Source of the DNA: Teratosphaeria epicoccoides
Lineage: Eukaryota; Ascomycota; Dothideomycetes; Mycosphaerellales; Teratosphaeriaceae
NCBI GenBank assembly: GCA_021401465.1
Contig: JADDMT010000174.1
Location: 1-49,035, forward strand
DNA length: 49,035 bases
Direction of reading: 5' to 3'
Positions 19,955 to 30,909 of this stretch are shown here, piece by piece. Under the pieces are notes generated by a model. It saw only the letters and a program-made list of their open reading frames with translations, had not been told where the DNA came from and did no database searches. The first letter of the stretch is position 1; each line of letters starts with the position of its first letter. The position numbers and the translations under genes are program-made.

Positions 19955-21154
19955 ATGCAGCGATGTGTGAAGCAGCCCCGCTGGCTGCTAGGGTGTCATC
20001 GTAGTGATCGACCTTGGCAGAGACACTATAGCATTGCGACCAGCCGCCCGTATGAGATAGCTACAAAGCAGAGGCCTACATGGCCTGTGGTCAACGAGCA
20101 CACCACTCAGGCCCGGCATCTGCTGAGAGCCATCCTACGCGAGATCACGTATCTGCCCGACTCACAGGCGCGCCAATGGTACAAGAAGTACACCATTGGC
20201 CGCTTCCGAGAATACGGCTTCAAGGTCTGGGAGCACCGCCATGATGGCGATTATGAGGATCGTATTCAGAGTAAGCTGCGCGAGGCCAGGCACATGCACG
20301 GCCTCCTCAAAAGAGCAGCTGAAGGCGAGACGAAGCCATTGGTCAAGGTGCTCTTAACGACATATGGTAGACGGGGCAAGAGAAGGCATGAGCTGTTGAA
20401 ACAGTTGAGGGCTGCCGTTGGAACGTCTCCCTCGGCTCTTGCGTCTGAGTCCGGGAATCACGATGCTACAAATGACCAGCGCTCTCAAACCACTGCAAGC
20501 AGCCCGAGAAATGGTCACGTCCCGCCAGGCGCGAAAGAAGTCAACCAAGGCGCCTGGACAGCCTACGTTCCAGCTTTCAGTCCACCACTGGAGGCTCTCC
20601 TCGAATCACAGATCGCCAGTCCTCCACCACATCTGACGCGACCGCTACTGCGAAGACTCTGTCCTCGCGTCGAAGAGCTCAACGCGTGGCTCCGACCGAT
20701 GCCGAAGTGCCGGGTCAAGAACCAAGTCAAGGCTTGGTATGCGGATGTGCTTGAGAAAGCCCTTCCGCCTGTGCCTCGGACCGAGTGGGAGCGTTTGCGG
20801 GACCTAGCGGTTGGTGGAAGTCACGAATCGATACCGAAGCGGAGGGCTGGCAGCCAGGTTGAGGCGATCAGTGCTCTGGACATGGTCGTCGCGTATGGCA
20901 AGCCACCTACGGCCAAGCTTTTCAGCAATCGAGAGGCGCATAGACTTGGTCCGCGTTTCATGAGACGCCTCTGGGCTCAGGTGTTCGAGCAGTGTCCGGT
21001 GATGGACTGGGATTCCGCGCAACAGCGATGGATCGTCACTTGGGGCGGGTCCGTTCTGCATCGACTCCACTCTGGCGACGGTAGGATGAAAGACCATCCA
21101 GTCGATTTGGAAGGACGTCCAGTCGTAAATGCTGCTTCCGCGGTTGAAACATGA
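19955..21154 (+). CDS. LYR-motif (Complex1_LYR, Cup1-like) mitochondrial protein
   Basis: A single exon encodes 399 residues. The N-terminus, MQRCVKQPRWLLGCHRSDRP then RHYSIATSRP, is basic and lacks acidic residues, as in a mitochondrial presequence. Residues 52-110 form the LYR-type helical domain: HTTQARHLLRAILREITYLP, then YKKYTIGRFREYGFKV and a second basic helix region. LYR proteins bind the acyl-carrier protein and assist assembly of respiratory complexes or Fe-S transfer. The long C-terminal part is Arg-rich, with LTRPLLRRLCPRVEELNAWL and a conserved-looking block near 315-380. I match it to the fungal Cup1-like LYR group from the N-terminal domain only. The remainder has no assigned function. 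It shares a promoter region with MBP1. Confidence 0.75.
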   Translation: MQRCVKQPRWLLGCHRSDRPWQRHYSIATSRPYEIATKQRPTWPVVNEHTTQARHLLRAILREITYLPDSQARQWYKKYTIGRFREYGFKVWEHRHDGDYEDRIQSKLREARHMHGLLKRAAEGETKPLVKVLLTTYGRRGKRRHELLKQLRAAVGTSPSALASESGNHDATNDQRSQTTASSPRNGHVPPGAKEVNQGAWTAYVPAFSPPLEALLESQIASPPPHLTRPLLRRLCPRVEELNAWLRPMPKCRVKNQVKAWYADVLEKALPPVPRTEWERLRDLAVGGSHESIPKRRAGSQVEAISALDMVVAYGKPPTAKLFSNREAHRLGPRFMRRLWAQVFEQCPVMDWDSAQQRWIVTWGGSVLHRLHSGDGRMKDHPVDLEGRPVVNAASAVET

Positions 21155-21529
21155 AGGCGCGAATAATGTTGCACGCTCTAGATGCTGTACAGATTCGGCC
21201 GTCCAACGATGCCCGGTTGCCATGGCGAGAGTGCTCGTGGCCTGCGGTGTGATAGGCCGCAAGCGTTGATAAATCGGGCTGCATTCCGCAGCAGCAATGA
21301 CTCTTGGCATCCCTGGACCTGCATAATGCCGCGTTTGACCGCAGTCTGGACAAAGTATTACGCAGCTACGACCCGCCTCATACACCTCATGTACAGATTT
21401 CTCTGGTTCCGGAGAGCTATGCGAATGCATCCGACTGCGTCACATCAGCATTCAGTCATATCGATATCTACGACTTGACAAGACATCCCGCTCAAGACCT
21501 AAAGTTTCATCGGCACACCAGTCGCAACT
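21155..21529. other. Intergenic; promoter of the acetyltransferase gene
   Basis: No coding signal stands out; the open frames overlapping here have no domain. The proximal part should hold the promoter of the gene starting at 21530. Confidence 0.4.
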
Positions 21530-22213
21530 ATGGATCCAACACGAATCTCGATCAAGCATGCAACCACGGATGGTATGCCCAGACGGAGTGCTTACCAAAA
21601 TGACTGCCTACTAATGTGCCAATGGGAAGATGTTCCGGTCATCCTCGACATGATCAAAGAGCTCGCAGCACATCAACAATCTCTACACAAAGTCGAGGCG
21701 ACCGAAGACTCCCTAAAGCGCACTCTCTCCTTCGCACCAGGCGGTATGCAACACTGCAACAGCCATGGCTATGCGAAGACGTTGATACTGCGTCTACCCC
21801 GCGAGCCAACCACAGAATGCGACGAGCCGGAAGCTGTAGCTGGGATGGCTATGTACTTTCACAACTACAGGTTCGACAGTGCTCCCTCACCCCTCCCATT
21901 TATGCTCCGCTGACGGTACTTCTGCTTTAGCACCTGGCAAGCCGCGCCCGGCATCTACCTCGAAGACCTGTTCGTGCGCCCGCAATACCGCAAGCGAGGC
22001 TACGGCAAGAAGCTCATTCGGGCGCTTGCGCAAGAGGTGTTGCAGATTGGTGGCACGAGATTGGAGTGGAGTTGTCTGAAATCCAATATTTCGAGCTTGG
22101 AGTTTTATGCTAGTCTCGGCGCCAGGCAGAAGCCGGAGTGGCTGGGCTTGAGGGTGGATGGACAAGAGCTGGAGGATTTGGCGACGGGGAGGAAGAAGGC
22201 GATCAAGGAATAG
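21530..22213 (+). CDS. GNAT-family N-acetyltransferase, SSAT/thialysine acetyltransferase-like
   Basis: Exons 21530-21572, 21630-21870 and 21931-22213 give 188 residues. Intron 1 (21573-21629, GTATGC...TACTAAT...GGGAAG) is 57 bp, a multiple of three and free of stops, so retention would insert 19 residues. Removing it joins ISIKHATTD to DVPVILDMIKELA, the normal start of the family. Intron 2 is 21871-21930 (GTTCGA...GCTGAC...TTTAG). The GNAT fold is clear: YSTWQAAPGIYLEDLFVRPQ leads into the acetyl-CoA binding motif YRKRGYGKKLI, and LEFYASLGA closes motif B. GIYLEDLFV is shared with spermidine/spermine and thialysine acetyltransferases, so the substrate is probably a polyamine or small amine (inference from family). 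Confidence 0.88.
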
Positions 22214-23185
22214 TTAGAGGCTGGTGGCTATGACAGAGGAGCAAATGCTTCCACGAGGAAAGGGTCAAGAGGAGTCGGGACGTGTTGCTACTGGGCTTAG
22301 ATGCATGACTCTGGCAGTACCCATGAACCGATATAACCACATCAGTCGATCGAAGGAGGACCGCCCTGGGCAGAAAACATGGTCTCTCTTCCCCACAACC
22401 TCGTCATCAGGCCGTGCAATGATTGGACTGCGAAACGCTGCTCCCTAAGCTTCGCGGGCACAGTCCCTCTGCCCTTTATGCGTGACACATGGCAATCCGT
22501 GAAATCTCCGCATTTGCTCGCCTCTTTCCCTTTGTTCGCAGTGTCTCACCACCACTGTCTGGATAAAGAGGGTTACCTTCATTTGAGACCAGCGAACACG
22601 CTTGCCGTGTTCGCTTTCCAACAAACACTATGAAGGTATGTAGCCGGTGAATATAACGACTTGACAACCATAAGACAACCGCTCTATCATGCGCTCTGAT
22701 GTTCTCACCAGATGAGGAGTGTGGGTAGCTGGGGTTTCGGTGGACCAATGGATCTTGCTTGGGTGGAGTATTCCGAAATAAGAGGAGGATCGTGCTATTG
22801 CGGTGCTGAAGAGTTGCGGCGGAAGATTCCTCGCATGGCAGAGGCCGTCCGATTCGAGTTTCTTCTTCTTTGACAGGAGCACCAGACGATGGTAGCTGTG
22901 TGCTTGCAGAGAAATCGACGTTCGAGTTCATTAGTAGAAAGCATCGGCGCAGCTAATTAGTGGCCCAGGTATGCTGGTCCCTCGCCATGGAGTGATAGCC
23001 TGGCTGGTATGATGCGGGTCTGCACTGGCATTGTTGACTGCTGACAGCGAAATCTGTCCGGCCGCCGGCTCTTTTGGTTGATCTTAGTTCTGCCTTTGGG
23101 GCCTATACTGCTTCGTAAGCTCGATATGATAGCTGCTGTGAATCACGTCTGCTCCGCCAGCCAACGGAGCGACAGTGCTTCCATC
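22214..23185. other. Intergenic; one doubtful minus-strand frame
   Basis: A minus-strand frame at 22931-22476 starts with an ATG (MNSNVDFSASTQLPSSGAPV) and stays open for 151 codons, but it has no domain and its middle contains a candidate intron (GTGAGA near 22714). I do not call a gene. The rest holds nothing recognisable. Confidence 0.35.
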
Positions 23186-23386
23186 AGTCAATCAAATGAT
23201 TGACCGGTCACATGGCTGACCGTTGGTTGACAGGTTTGGTTGCTCGCCAACAGGCGGACTGCTTGTCAACACACGATGAACTCGACTCATGATATTGTCA
23301 TTGCTGGCAATGATCGAATGTGAACATCATCTGTTGACTCTTTCTGTCAATCGGTCGAGTGCTCGGTCAACCGACGGAATCACTGC
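23186..23386. repeat. Array of GTCAA-type motifs with about 20-bp period, copy A
   Basis: Six-base motifs related to GTCAAY, or its reverse-strand form GTTGAC, start at 23187, 23207, 23226, 23246, 23265, 23286 (CTCATG), 23306 (GGCAAT), 23326 (weak), 23346 and 23366: ten positions at steps of 19-21 bp. The array begins CAGTCAATCA and ends GTCAATCGG followed by GGTCAAC. The intervening bases differ, so this is either a very degenerate 20-bp tandem repeat or a phased set of short sites. Confidence 0.6.
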
Positions 23387-23475
23387 GGAGTGAGGCAGCA
23401 CCGTCACACGCTGCTCCTTCAGCTGCTCATCTGCTCGGGCACAGGTTCAGCACGACGCAAGACCACACACACCTG

Positions 23476-23856
23476 ATGATTCGCAAAGATAACCCACCAA
23501 TCGCCACAAAGGTCTGCGCCAACTTAGATGACATCGGAGAGGACATGGCGAGACTTGATGAGGTGTTGGAGCGGGAGTCAAAGTTAGGAGCAGCGCTGGT
23601 GAGAGGGCTGGTGCGTCAGCTCACAGTGGCGAGGCACGCTGCTGTTGTGAATGAGCCCGTGGAAAGCGAGGTGGTGGTGTCATTGAATCTGACTAATCTG
23701 TCCGCTCAGAATCGCGTCTGGAGTAACGGCCTTGCACCCGATGCGGAGAGCGATGAGATTGTAAATGGAACCCTGTCTATGGGCAGATTTTGTGCTGTTT
23801 TCAAATGCACTTTCGGCTTGGGTCTTTCCTACTTTAGAGCCAAAGTGGCTGTATAG
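23476..23856 (+). CDS. Doubtful hypothetical ORF, 126 residues
   Basis: The frame starts MIRKDNPPIATKVCANLDDI and includes a protein-like stretch, EDMARLDEVLERESKLGAAL then VRGLVRQLTVARHAAVV. It is also open upstream to the GTCAA array without an ATG. No domain, signal peptide or membrane segment is seen. It could be the last exon of a gene whose start I cannot find, or a chance frame. Confidence 0.25.
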   Translation: MIRKDNPPIATKVCANLDDIGEDMARLDEVLERESKLGAALVRGLVRQLTVARHAAVVNEPVESEVVVSLNLTNLSAQNRVWSNGLAPDAESDEIVNGTLSMGRFCAVFKCTFGLGLSYFRAKVAV

Positions 23857-24056
23857 GGTCCGACATGAGACGCAGCCTCACTCCGAGAACTGCTTCCAGC
23901 CGACGACTCCACACAGGCATGTGCAACAACATGTCTGTAGACAATATCGATGATACATTATGCACAAAGGGTATCCAATCTAGACACGCTACGCCACATA
24001 GCCAACGCTGCAACGCTCACAAAAGGAGCCGATCCCAAGCGAAAGTTGTAGCCAGT

Positions 24057-25754
24057 CTATTCCGTCGTCGTCTCCCCAGCGATCATACCTGCCGCGGCAA
24101 CGACATGAGGCAGCAACCTGACCAGCTCCTGCGCATCCTTCACCTCCATCGCAACACCTCTCCTCGACCGCGATCCACCAGTCCACTCGCGCACGTCAAC
24201 CCTGACCTCGCCATTCGCCCGGTCAATGCCAAGTCTGAAATCGTCGACCGAGCTGAACGGCGTGAATCGCACCGGCTCCGAAAACTCATTGCGATAGCTG
24301 CTCTTCGTCCTCAACTGGTGCATCGTCGAGGGAGAAGAAGGTGAAGGTGGAGTCATCAGGCTGTGGACTCCGTTGACGCCGTTGACACCGTTCGTCGCTC
24401 CGTGCGACTCGAGTTCAAAGATTTGAGATTGCGCCTTGAGCAGTTCCGCTTTTGTGGTTTCCAGTTCATCACTCAGGGCCAGGATTTCGTCTTCATGCTT
24501 GGATGTCCCAGCGTCATGGACTTCCTTGGCATTTGATGGGGCTTGGACCTTGGCTTTCTCGAGCTCAGACTCCAGTTCCTTGTTTTTCCTTTCCAAGGCC
24601 TCAGCCTTCAAGGTCAGTTCGTTTTTCGCGCCTTCAAGCTCCGCGGCGATGCTGGCTTTAGCTACGAGAAGCTCTTTGTTTGTTGCCTCGTGCGTCTCGG
24701 CGCGTGCGATAGCGTTTTTCAGATCTGCCTTCGTGGCCTCCAGATCCTCACCAAGACTTGCAAAAGCCTTGCTTTGCGCCTGTGCAATCTCCAGATCCTG
24801 ATTCAGTGACCGATTGCTGATCTCGATCATGTCTGCCTTGTCGCTTGCGATCCTGAGTTCGAGCCGCAAAGCCTCCAGTGACTTTTCCGCTTCAGCCTTG
24901 ACAGCCTCTACGGTCTCGTTCAGGGCAGCATTGCCAGCGTCGAGCGTTTGTGCGTTTTCTCTGACTTGACCGAGCTCTGCGCGGACAGACTCCAGTTCCT
25001 TGTCCTTTACCGCTGCTGCACTCTCCAGCTCCAAGCGGAGAGATGCCAACTCCGTTTCCCTCGCTGCTGTTGCGTCCTCCAGCTCTGAGCGGACAGACTC
25101 CAACTCCTTGTCTTTCGCTGCTGCTGCTTCGTTCAATTCTGCGCGGACAGCCTCCAATTCCTCATCCTTCGCTGCCGCAGCATCCTCCAACACTTTCCTC
25201 TTTCCCTCAGCATCAGTGTCCACTTGCTTTCTGCGCTCCTCAATCATGCCAAACTGTTCTTGCAACTGCTTGACCTGTCCTTGGAACACATCCAAAGACC
25301 GATGAGCATCATCGCGGGCGTGTCGTGCGTCGTCTCGCGCCTTCTGTGCCTCATCTCTCTCCCGAGTCCTTAACTCTACGACGCGTTGCTTCGCCTCGGT
25401 CTCTTTGCTGTGATTCTGAAGATCCGCTTTGAGCTTGCGAATCTGTCTCTGCCGTTCTTCATCAAGCTTGACAAAATCTGCTTCAAACTGACGGATCTGC
25501 TTCTTCAGTGCCGTGATCTCTTCATCTGACTCTCCTCTCCTTGCCGGAGGTGGTATAGTCGCTGTCCCACTCGGTGTCCCATTCAGGACAGGTGCCGACT
25601 GTCGTTTGTCGACGCGAGATGAAGGAGCATCCGAAGGCGCAAGTTGAGGTGGACTTGGAACCACAGCTGTTGTGAGAGTCTTGCGTTTCTCGCTGGCCTG
25701 AGGATCTTTCGCTCTTGGCTGAGCATTCTTGCCCGCCTTCCATGGCCAAATCAT
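24057..25754 (-). CDS. Coiled-coil protein with 18-residue internal repeats
   Basis: A single exon encodes 565 residues beginning MIWPWKAGKNAQPRAKDPQA. A disordered Pro/Ser-rich leader (to about 75) is followed by an almost continuous coiled coil from about 78 to 440. Within it, near residues 191-262, four tandem repeats of 18 residues occur, such as EAAAAKDKELESVRSELE and SAAAVKDKELESVRAELG. After a short NGVNGVNGV linker, the C-terminal 90 residues look globular and conserved (PVRFTPFSSVDDFRLGID, EVRVDVREWTGGSRSRRG, DAQELVRLLPHVVAAAGMIA). I do not recognise the family; length and coiled coil suggest a structural or tethering role (inference). The ATG is followed by MIWPWK, as in some fungal coiled-coil proteins, but this is weak evidence for the exact start. 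Confidence 0.8.
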   Translation of the reverse strand: MIWPWKAGKNAQPRAKDPQASEKRKTLTTAVVPSPPQLAPSDAPSSRVDKRQSAPVLNGTPSGTATIPPPARRGESDEEITALKKQIRQFEADFVKLDEERQRQIRKLKADLQNHSKETEAKQRVVELRTRERDEAQKARDDARHARDDAHRSLDVFQGQVKQLQEQFGMIEERRKQVDTDAEGKRKVLEDAAAAKDEELEAVRAELNEAAAAKDKELESVRSELEDATAARETELASLRLELESAAAVKDKELESVRAELGQVRENAQTLDAGNAALNETVEAVKAEAEKSLEALRLELRIASDKADMIEISNRSLNQDLEIAQAQSKAFASLGEDLEATKADLKNAIARAETHEATNKELLVAKASIAAELEGAKNELTLKAEALERKNKELESELEKAKVQAPSNAKEVHDAGTSKHEDEILALSDELETTKAELLKAQSQIFELESHGATNGVNGVNGVHSLMTPPSPSSPSTMHQLRTKSSYRNEFSEPVRFTPFSSVDDFRLGIDRANGEVRVDVREWTGGSRSRRGVAMEVKDAQELVRLLPHVVAAAGMIAGETTTE

Positions 25755-26865
25755 CTTGAGAATGTATTACGCTTGATCCAGCTGAAAATGATAACCGATC
25801 GGTGCAAGGCAGCCAGGCAGGCCGTTGATGAGAAGCCAGGAGATCTCGAGAAGGAGAAGAGAGCGCGGGGGAGAATGGGAGATTGGAGACAGTGCTGACC
25901 TCTAGGAGAATCCATGATTTTATCATTATGGCGTCCGGGGGGACCGTTGACAGGACGATCTCAGGGGTTAGTAGGAAGTAGGTGCTGTGGTAGCGCAATG
26001 GCGTCGTTTGACTCGCGACATTATTCTTATGATTCTTGGCAATTGCACATTACTATCACGCCCGCCGACACCGAGCGCTCCGGAGGTGGCAGGTGATCTG
26101 ATGATGGGCCCGGGGATCGAAGAGAACACGAACCCATCCTTCGCCCAAGGCACACCCAAGGGACCCCGTCGAAGTCTCCGCGTAGCAACCACCGGTTAGA
26201 CCCGCGCGGACCGTTCTGTCGGCAACACGCCAAACCGTAAACGTCCGCCCAGAAGTAGAGACGATGACTTTCGACCGGACCATTTCTCGTGCACCTTGAC
26301 TCGTGCTCATGCGAGCTGGAGATTGGTGCAAACCTTGCGCGTTTGATGCGCTCATCCAAGGATCCACCGACCCACACTCTCCACAGCGCTGATCAAAAAG
26401 AGATCCTACTTTCTTTCTACGGCCGATGCGGGGTTTGGGGCAGGTGCGTACGAGCATCGTTCAGTTGCCAAGTGGCTCAGCCGCGTGGATGATGACTTCG
26501 AACTAGCAAGTGCGCCTCACATCGGCATCGGAACAGACATGACTTTGCAAGGGGCACTTTTCTGAACAGCATCACGCGTCGTCCAGCGGCATGTCTGCGA
26601 GCGCGACCACAACGCCCGAGACGCTTTGCTCGAGTCTCGCCCGGCTTCTCGACAGTCTACAGGACCTCTACACGCCTCTCCCTGCTCGCGCATGGGTGAT
26701 GCTCAATGCACTTCGCTGACTTCACGCACTCCAGACTGTGCGGGCGATCCAGAAAAGCAGCCGAACGGCTCAGCAAAGCTGGGAAGAGTGGTGTGCTCGC
26801 GCTGGCCAAATGAACGCAACCAAGAAGTTCTCGATGATAGATCATGCCCGCAGCCAGATGCTAGA
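25755..26865. other. Intergenic; no gene recognised
   Basis: Promoter side of the coiled-coil gene and 3' flank of the aquaporin gene. Open frames of up to 250 codons on the plus strand run antisense to the aquaporin and are shadows. A stretch at 25991-26001 resembles a tRNA A box but no B box or cloverleaf follows. Confidence 0.45.
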
Positions 26866-28256
26866 CTATGCCATGTAGCTGGATCCTCGGCCTGCCTGAC
26901 GTCTTTGCGTCATACCATCACTGACAATCATTCCGGGACTGTCCACGGCCTCGCCATTCTGTGCGCTATGCATTCCACCTTGAGCAAGGCCAGCAAAAGC
27001 ATCGTCCGGGTGACCCATAGCTGGAGATGCCACAGCAGTGCTCTGGGCTCGCTGGGCCACGGGCTGCTCGCGGTCGGTGGTCGGGCCGTTGGTACGGTTG
27101 GCGAAGTCTCCGTAGGTATGGCTTTTCTGGCCGTTCCTCGATGGGCTAGCTGCTATTTCACCTGTAGTAGGGTCATACAGCTTCTGGATCGGCTTCGCAG
27201 TAAGATCTGCATCCTGCTCGGGGTTTGCCGTCTCATATTCAAGCGTCTTAATGAGCTTGTAGAATCCTGCAGCCACGATTGCTCCGAGGAGAGGGCCGAC
27301 CTGCACACCGAGAAGAGACGGTCAGTCAACGCCTCAAACCACTCCTGCCCTTCTGCCCATCCAAGACTTACCCAGTAGATCCAGTGGTAGCCGTGGAAAT
27401 AATGGTTCACGACAGCAGGTCCGAACGACCTCGCTGGGTTGAGACTGCCACCCGTGAAGTAGACCCCGACAAGCTCAGCAATGAAAAGAGCGAGTCCAAT
27501 GCCGACCGGCGCGATGAAGGTGCCTTTATGTTTTTCGGCAGCAAGCATGAAGATTGTGAAGACGAGCTCAGCAGTAAGGAACATCTCAATGAAGAGGCCT
27601 TGCACAACTGACGTCCCGCCGCCAAGGCTGGTCTGCACGGTCAATGCACCGGGGAACATGCAAGCCACAAGAGCGGCTGCAGTCATGCCGCCAAGGAGCT
27701 GAACGAAGAACAGCAGGGCAGCGCGGAGATATGGCAGAGCGCCAATCTGAAGAAAAATTGCGTCAGCGCCCGCATGAACTTACTTCCTCCCTTGAAGTTG
27801 AACTCACCAGAGCCATTCCGAACGTGACAGCTGGGTTGAACAGGCCACCAGAGATACGGAAGAACACCCAGGCATTGACAGCGAGGGAGAACCCAAAGCA
27901 CAGCGAGATGTACTGCAACTGCTGCGGATTGCTACCCGTGGCTGCCTCACTCGCGCCTGAACTCGTGTTGATGTTGTTGGCGACCTGTGTTCCACCCAGT
28001 GCGAAGAACAGAAACAGCACTGTGCCGACATATTCTCCTGTCATAGCGACGAAATGGTTCCGTATATTGTCAGGAATGCGATGGGCGAAGGGTATGCGCA
28101 TAACAGTCTCATCCTGCTCAACTTCAAGACGTCTAGAGGGATCGGCGGCCTTTGTGAACGGTAGCGCAATCGCCGCGCCCTGCAAGGGTGCCTGCGAACC
28201 TATGTTAATGGGGAGCCTTGTCCGCTCGCCTTGGCAGTACCTACGTTAATATTCAT
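26866..28256 (-). CDS. Aquaporin (MIP family) with long cytosolic C-terminal tail
   Basis: Exons 28256-28241, 28199-27808, 27746-27372 and 27300-26866 encode 405 residues. Introns 27807-27747 (GTGAGT...CTTCAG) and 27371-27301 (GTAAGT...GTGCAG) are standard. The first, 28240-28200, is only 41 bp and weaker, so the start (MNINVGSQAPLQGAA) is provisional. Both pore signatures are present: NPAVTFGMAL after transmembrane segment 2, and NPARSFGPAVV after segment 5 with the selectivity-filter Arg. Hydrophobic segments include YVGTVLFLFFALGG, LCFGFSLAVNAWVFFRISGG, LFFVQLLGGMTAAALVACMF, MFLTAELVFTIFMLAAE, FIAPVGIGLALFIAELVGVY and VGPLLGAIVAAGFYKLI. Standard NPA spacing without the glycerol-facilitator Asp suggests a water channel rather than an aquaglyceroporin (inference). 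About 130 residues follow the last membrane segment and look disordered. Confidence 0.93.
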
Positions 28257-30909
28257 GGTGGCAGGCGATCTTTCGCGGACGCGTTCCCGTTGTTACGGTC
28301 ACACCAATGGCCAGATGCAAGACGTAGTGAGGACAACGATTTCCCGGAGTATCCTCAAGTACCGACAGCTCTGAGCAAGGATCAAGAGAAGCCGGCAATG
28401 CAACACGCAAGACCTTGGAACGGTGATGACTGTGAAGGGAAGAGAAGGAGGCAGGTCCGCTCCCTATGGGGACAATGCGGTGGAGCTATATCCTGTGCCG
28501 CCGCGGTTGACGACATCACAACTTGAACGCGCTGCATAGCATGGCAGGCAACGCTACAAGCTGGAGCGCCACTGCATTTCTTGCTGCAAGTCCGCATCCA
28601 CAGGAATGCCTTCATGTATTCTAAGCCGCTGGAGTAGTGCGCTGTTCGCGTAGGCATGGCGCTAGGGAGGGGCGAACGCGGATGTTCGCACTCAATAAGC
28701 TTCGTCAGGCGTCATCTCGGGGCTCTAGGTTGTGAGCTCTGGAGCAACGGTTGAGCGCCACGTGCAGCTAGGCCGTGTTCGGTAACTATCTCGCAAACAA
28801 TAGCCGCTGTTTACTTCTGTCAGCGCAGTTGACTTTGGCGAATCTACGATCACCCCAATACATGCATGTTCGTTGTATTAATCCTCCTCAAGTCTAAGAG
28901 CAATGACGGCGGCGGCGGTTCAGGAGCGTGCAAAGGAGCCACTTCAGGATGGAAGATAGAAGCGATGACTGCGACTCTCTTGATCGCAATGTCGTTGAGT
29001 GTTTGCTCGCAGAAATCAGATTCCCGTGGAGTGTCTTCGAAGTACCTCCAGCTAACGCTGCCGTGGCTGGATCATATGCTTTGGCTTGGCTCGAACTTTC
29101 GCTCTGGCCCCACGCAAGAAGATTGCAGTGATTTGCTTTGCGGGACGTCCCAACGTCTTCTGATCGTCCACCGACTCATGGAAGCATTGCCACCACTGTC
29201 TCCATTTTCAATACTCTTTGCAACGACCTGCATCGATAGGCATGGGCATGTGTGACCGCCGCTCCTTCGAAGGAAAAGGAGAACCTGCAAAAGGTCGTGG
29301 CGCAGAAAGATCACAAGCATCGGGTCATCGTGAGCAATTTGACACTGTGTAACACAATGAATGCATGTCGCTACCCGAATCTCTAAGCAGTTCTGGGGAG
29401 AATGTACCATAAGAACCTAGAAGTGAAGTCGCGTTTTGCCTGGGCAACTTCCGAAAGTGGCTAGCGCTATTGCTGGAGTCCTATTCCCTTCTCCATACGT
29501 GCACATCAGCCAGGCACCATGACACTACTGTTGTCCTCGCACTCCAGAGCTTGGCTTTCCGAGCCTTCGCCCTCGCCGACTCACACAAAAGTGTTGTCTC
29601 TCCACAAGGGTGTACGCGACCAACATATGGCTCCCTGAGTGCCACCAGGCTCCTCCCGCGAGGCTGTACGAGAGACTGGAAGGATTGGAGGTCTAGTATT
29701 CAGCTCCAGCAATTTCACCTACTGGGCTCTGCACCAATGGGAATCTCGCCGTCCGACTGGCCGGTGCAATACTTGCTAGCTGTCTCGCCCGGATTTTGGA
29801 CGACCATTTGCTGTCGAACATGAAGTCAGGCAATGTCGCATGGAATAGGTCAACAGCGGCGCCCATGTTAGCTTGTAGGAGCGGGAGTCTGGTCCTGATC
29901 TAGTTTCGCCAGTCTACTAATGTCGACCCTCCATGGCACAGCATCTATGCTGATCTGCCCATCCATCGAATTTCCGCTCGAAACATTGCAGCCGCAAAAT
30001 GCAGTGAGAATATTCATTCTAGGAAAGCTTGACGCTCTGTGGAGCAAACTGTGGAGATGCTTGATACAGAGCCTTGCGGTCTTCCCAAGAGGGACGCCAT
30101 ATGCCGACTGTGGGCTGCTTCAGAGCTGCTTCCCGGCTTTGCTCGCTTGCAGAGAGCAAACAGAGAGCAAACAGAGAGCAAGGCCTACGACACGGAGCCC
30201 GCCATATTTGCCGCTATCTCACTAGGACTCGCTGGATCCATGAGCTTCCAGACCGCTAGGTCCGCACTTCTCATACGCAGATCAGCCAAGTCTTTTGGCG
30301 CCTCAGCGACCGGCGTGAGCCTCTTCCTATTGAACCAGGCATCAGGCAAAAGTCAGGTAGGGTCGAGAACGGATGATTATTGATTGCTGCTTCGATGACC
30401 ACTTGAGGGCGCTAATCCATGGGACACCGAGCTGGATAGCCTGAACCAGATCACCGGTCAAGTGCGTTTGCGTGCGGACAGGGACCAGTCCTCCTTTGAC
30501 ATGGGTCAGCTGCTGGACAATTACTGGATCTTCGGCATCGGTGCCTGGGGACGGGTGCTAGACAATTCTGTCTTCTCGACCGTCTACGAAGATAAAGCCA
30601 CTCCTTTAAATCTTTGAAATTTCGGGCACGATGCGTCGGTGCTAAGATTGCTGACATGAACGAGCGCGCAGCATGTGGTCCTGATACTTCGATGGTGAAG
30701 GCTCCTTGACCGTCTCGACGCAATGTGCCTGCCAGATGTGGCTGCTAGGAAACAACACGGCTTACGCTATGGCAGAGCTACCTGTATATAACTCTCGCAA
30801 CCTGCCCTGGCTCGAGTGTCCCGAATTAGGTGGGCAACTGATAGACATGAGCGAAGACGTCTTGTATAGCAGGGAACATACTTGATCACATACGGCATCT
30901 CCAGAGCCA
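28257..30909. other. Long gene-poor stretch with unassigned open frames
   Basis: No recognisable domain on either strand. Open frames at 28866-29255, 29470-29823 and 30039-30383 (plus) are the longest. The last contains a short in-frame triplication of AGAGAGCAAAC near 30150-30180 (Arg/Glu/Gln/Asn-rich). They may be chance frames or decayed exons. Confidence 0.4.

Noticed and set aside
25985..26120. Possible tRNA (A-box-like TAGCGCAATGG at 25991)
   Set aside because: No B box at a suitable distance and no cloverleaf could be drawn.
26626..27378. Plus-strand open frame of 250 codons
   Set aside because: It is antisense to the last exon of the aquaporin gene.
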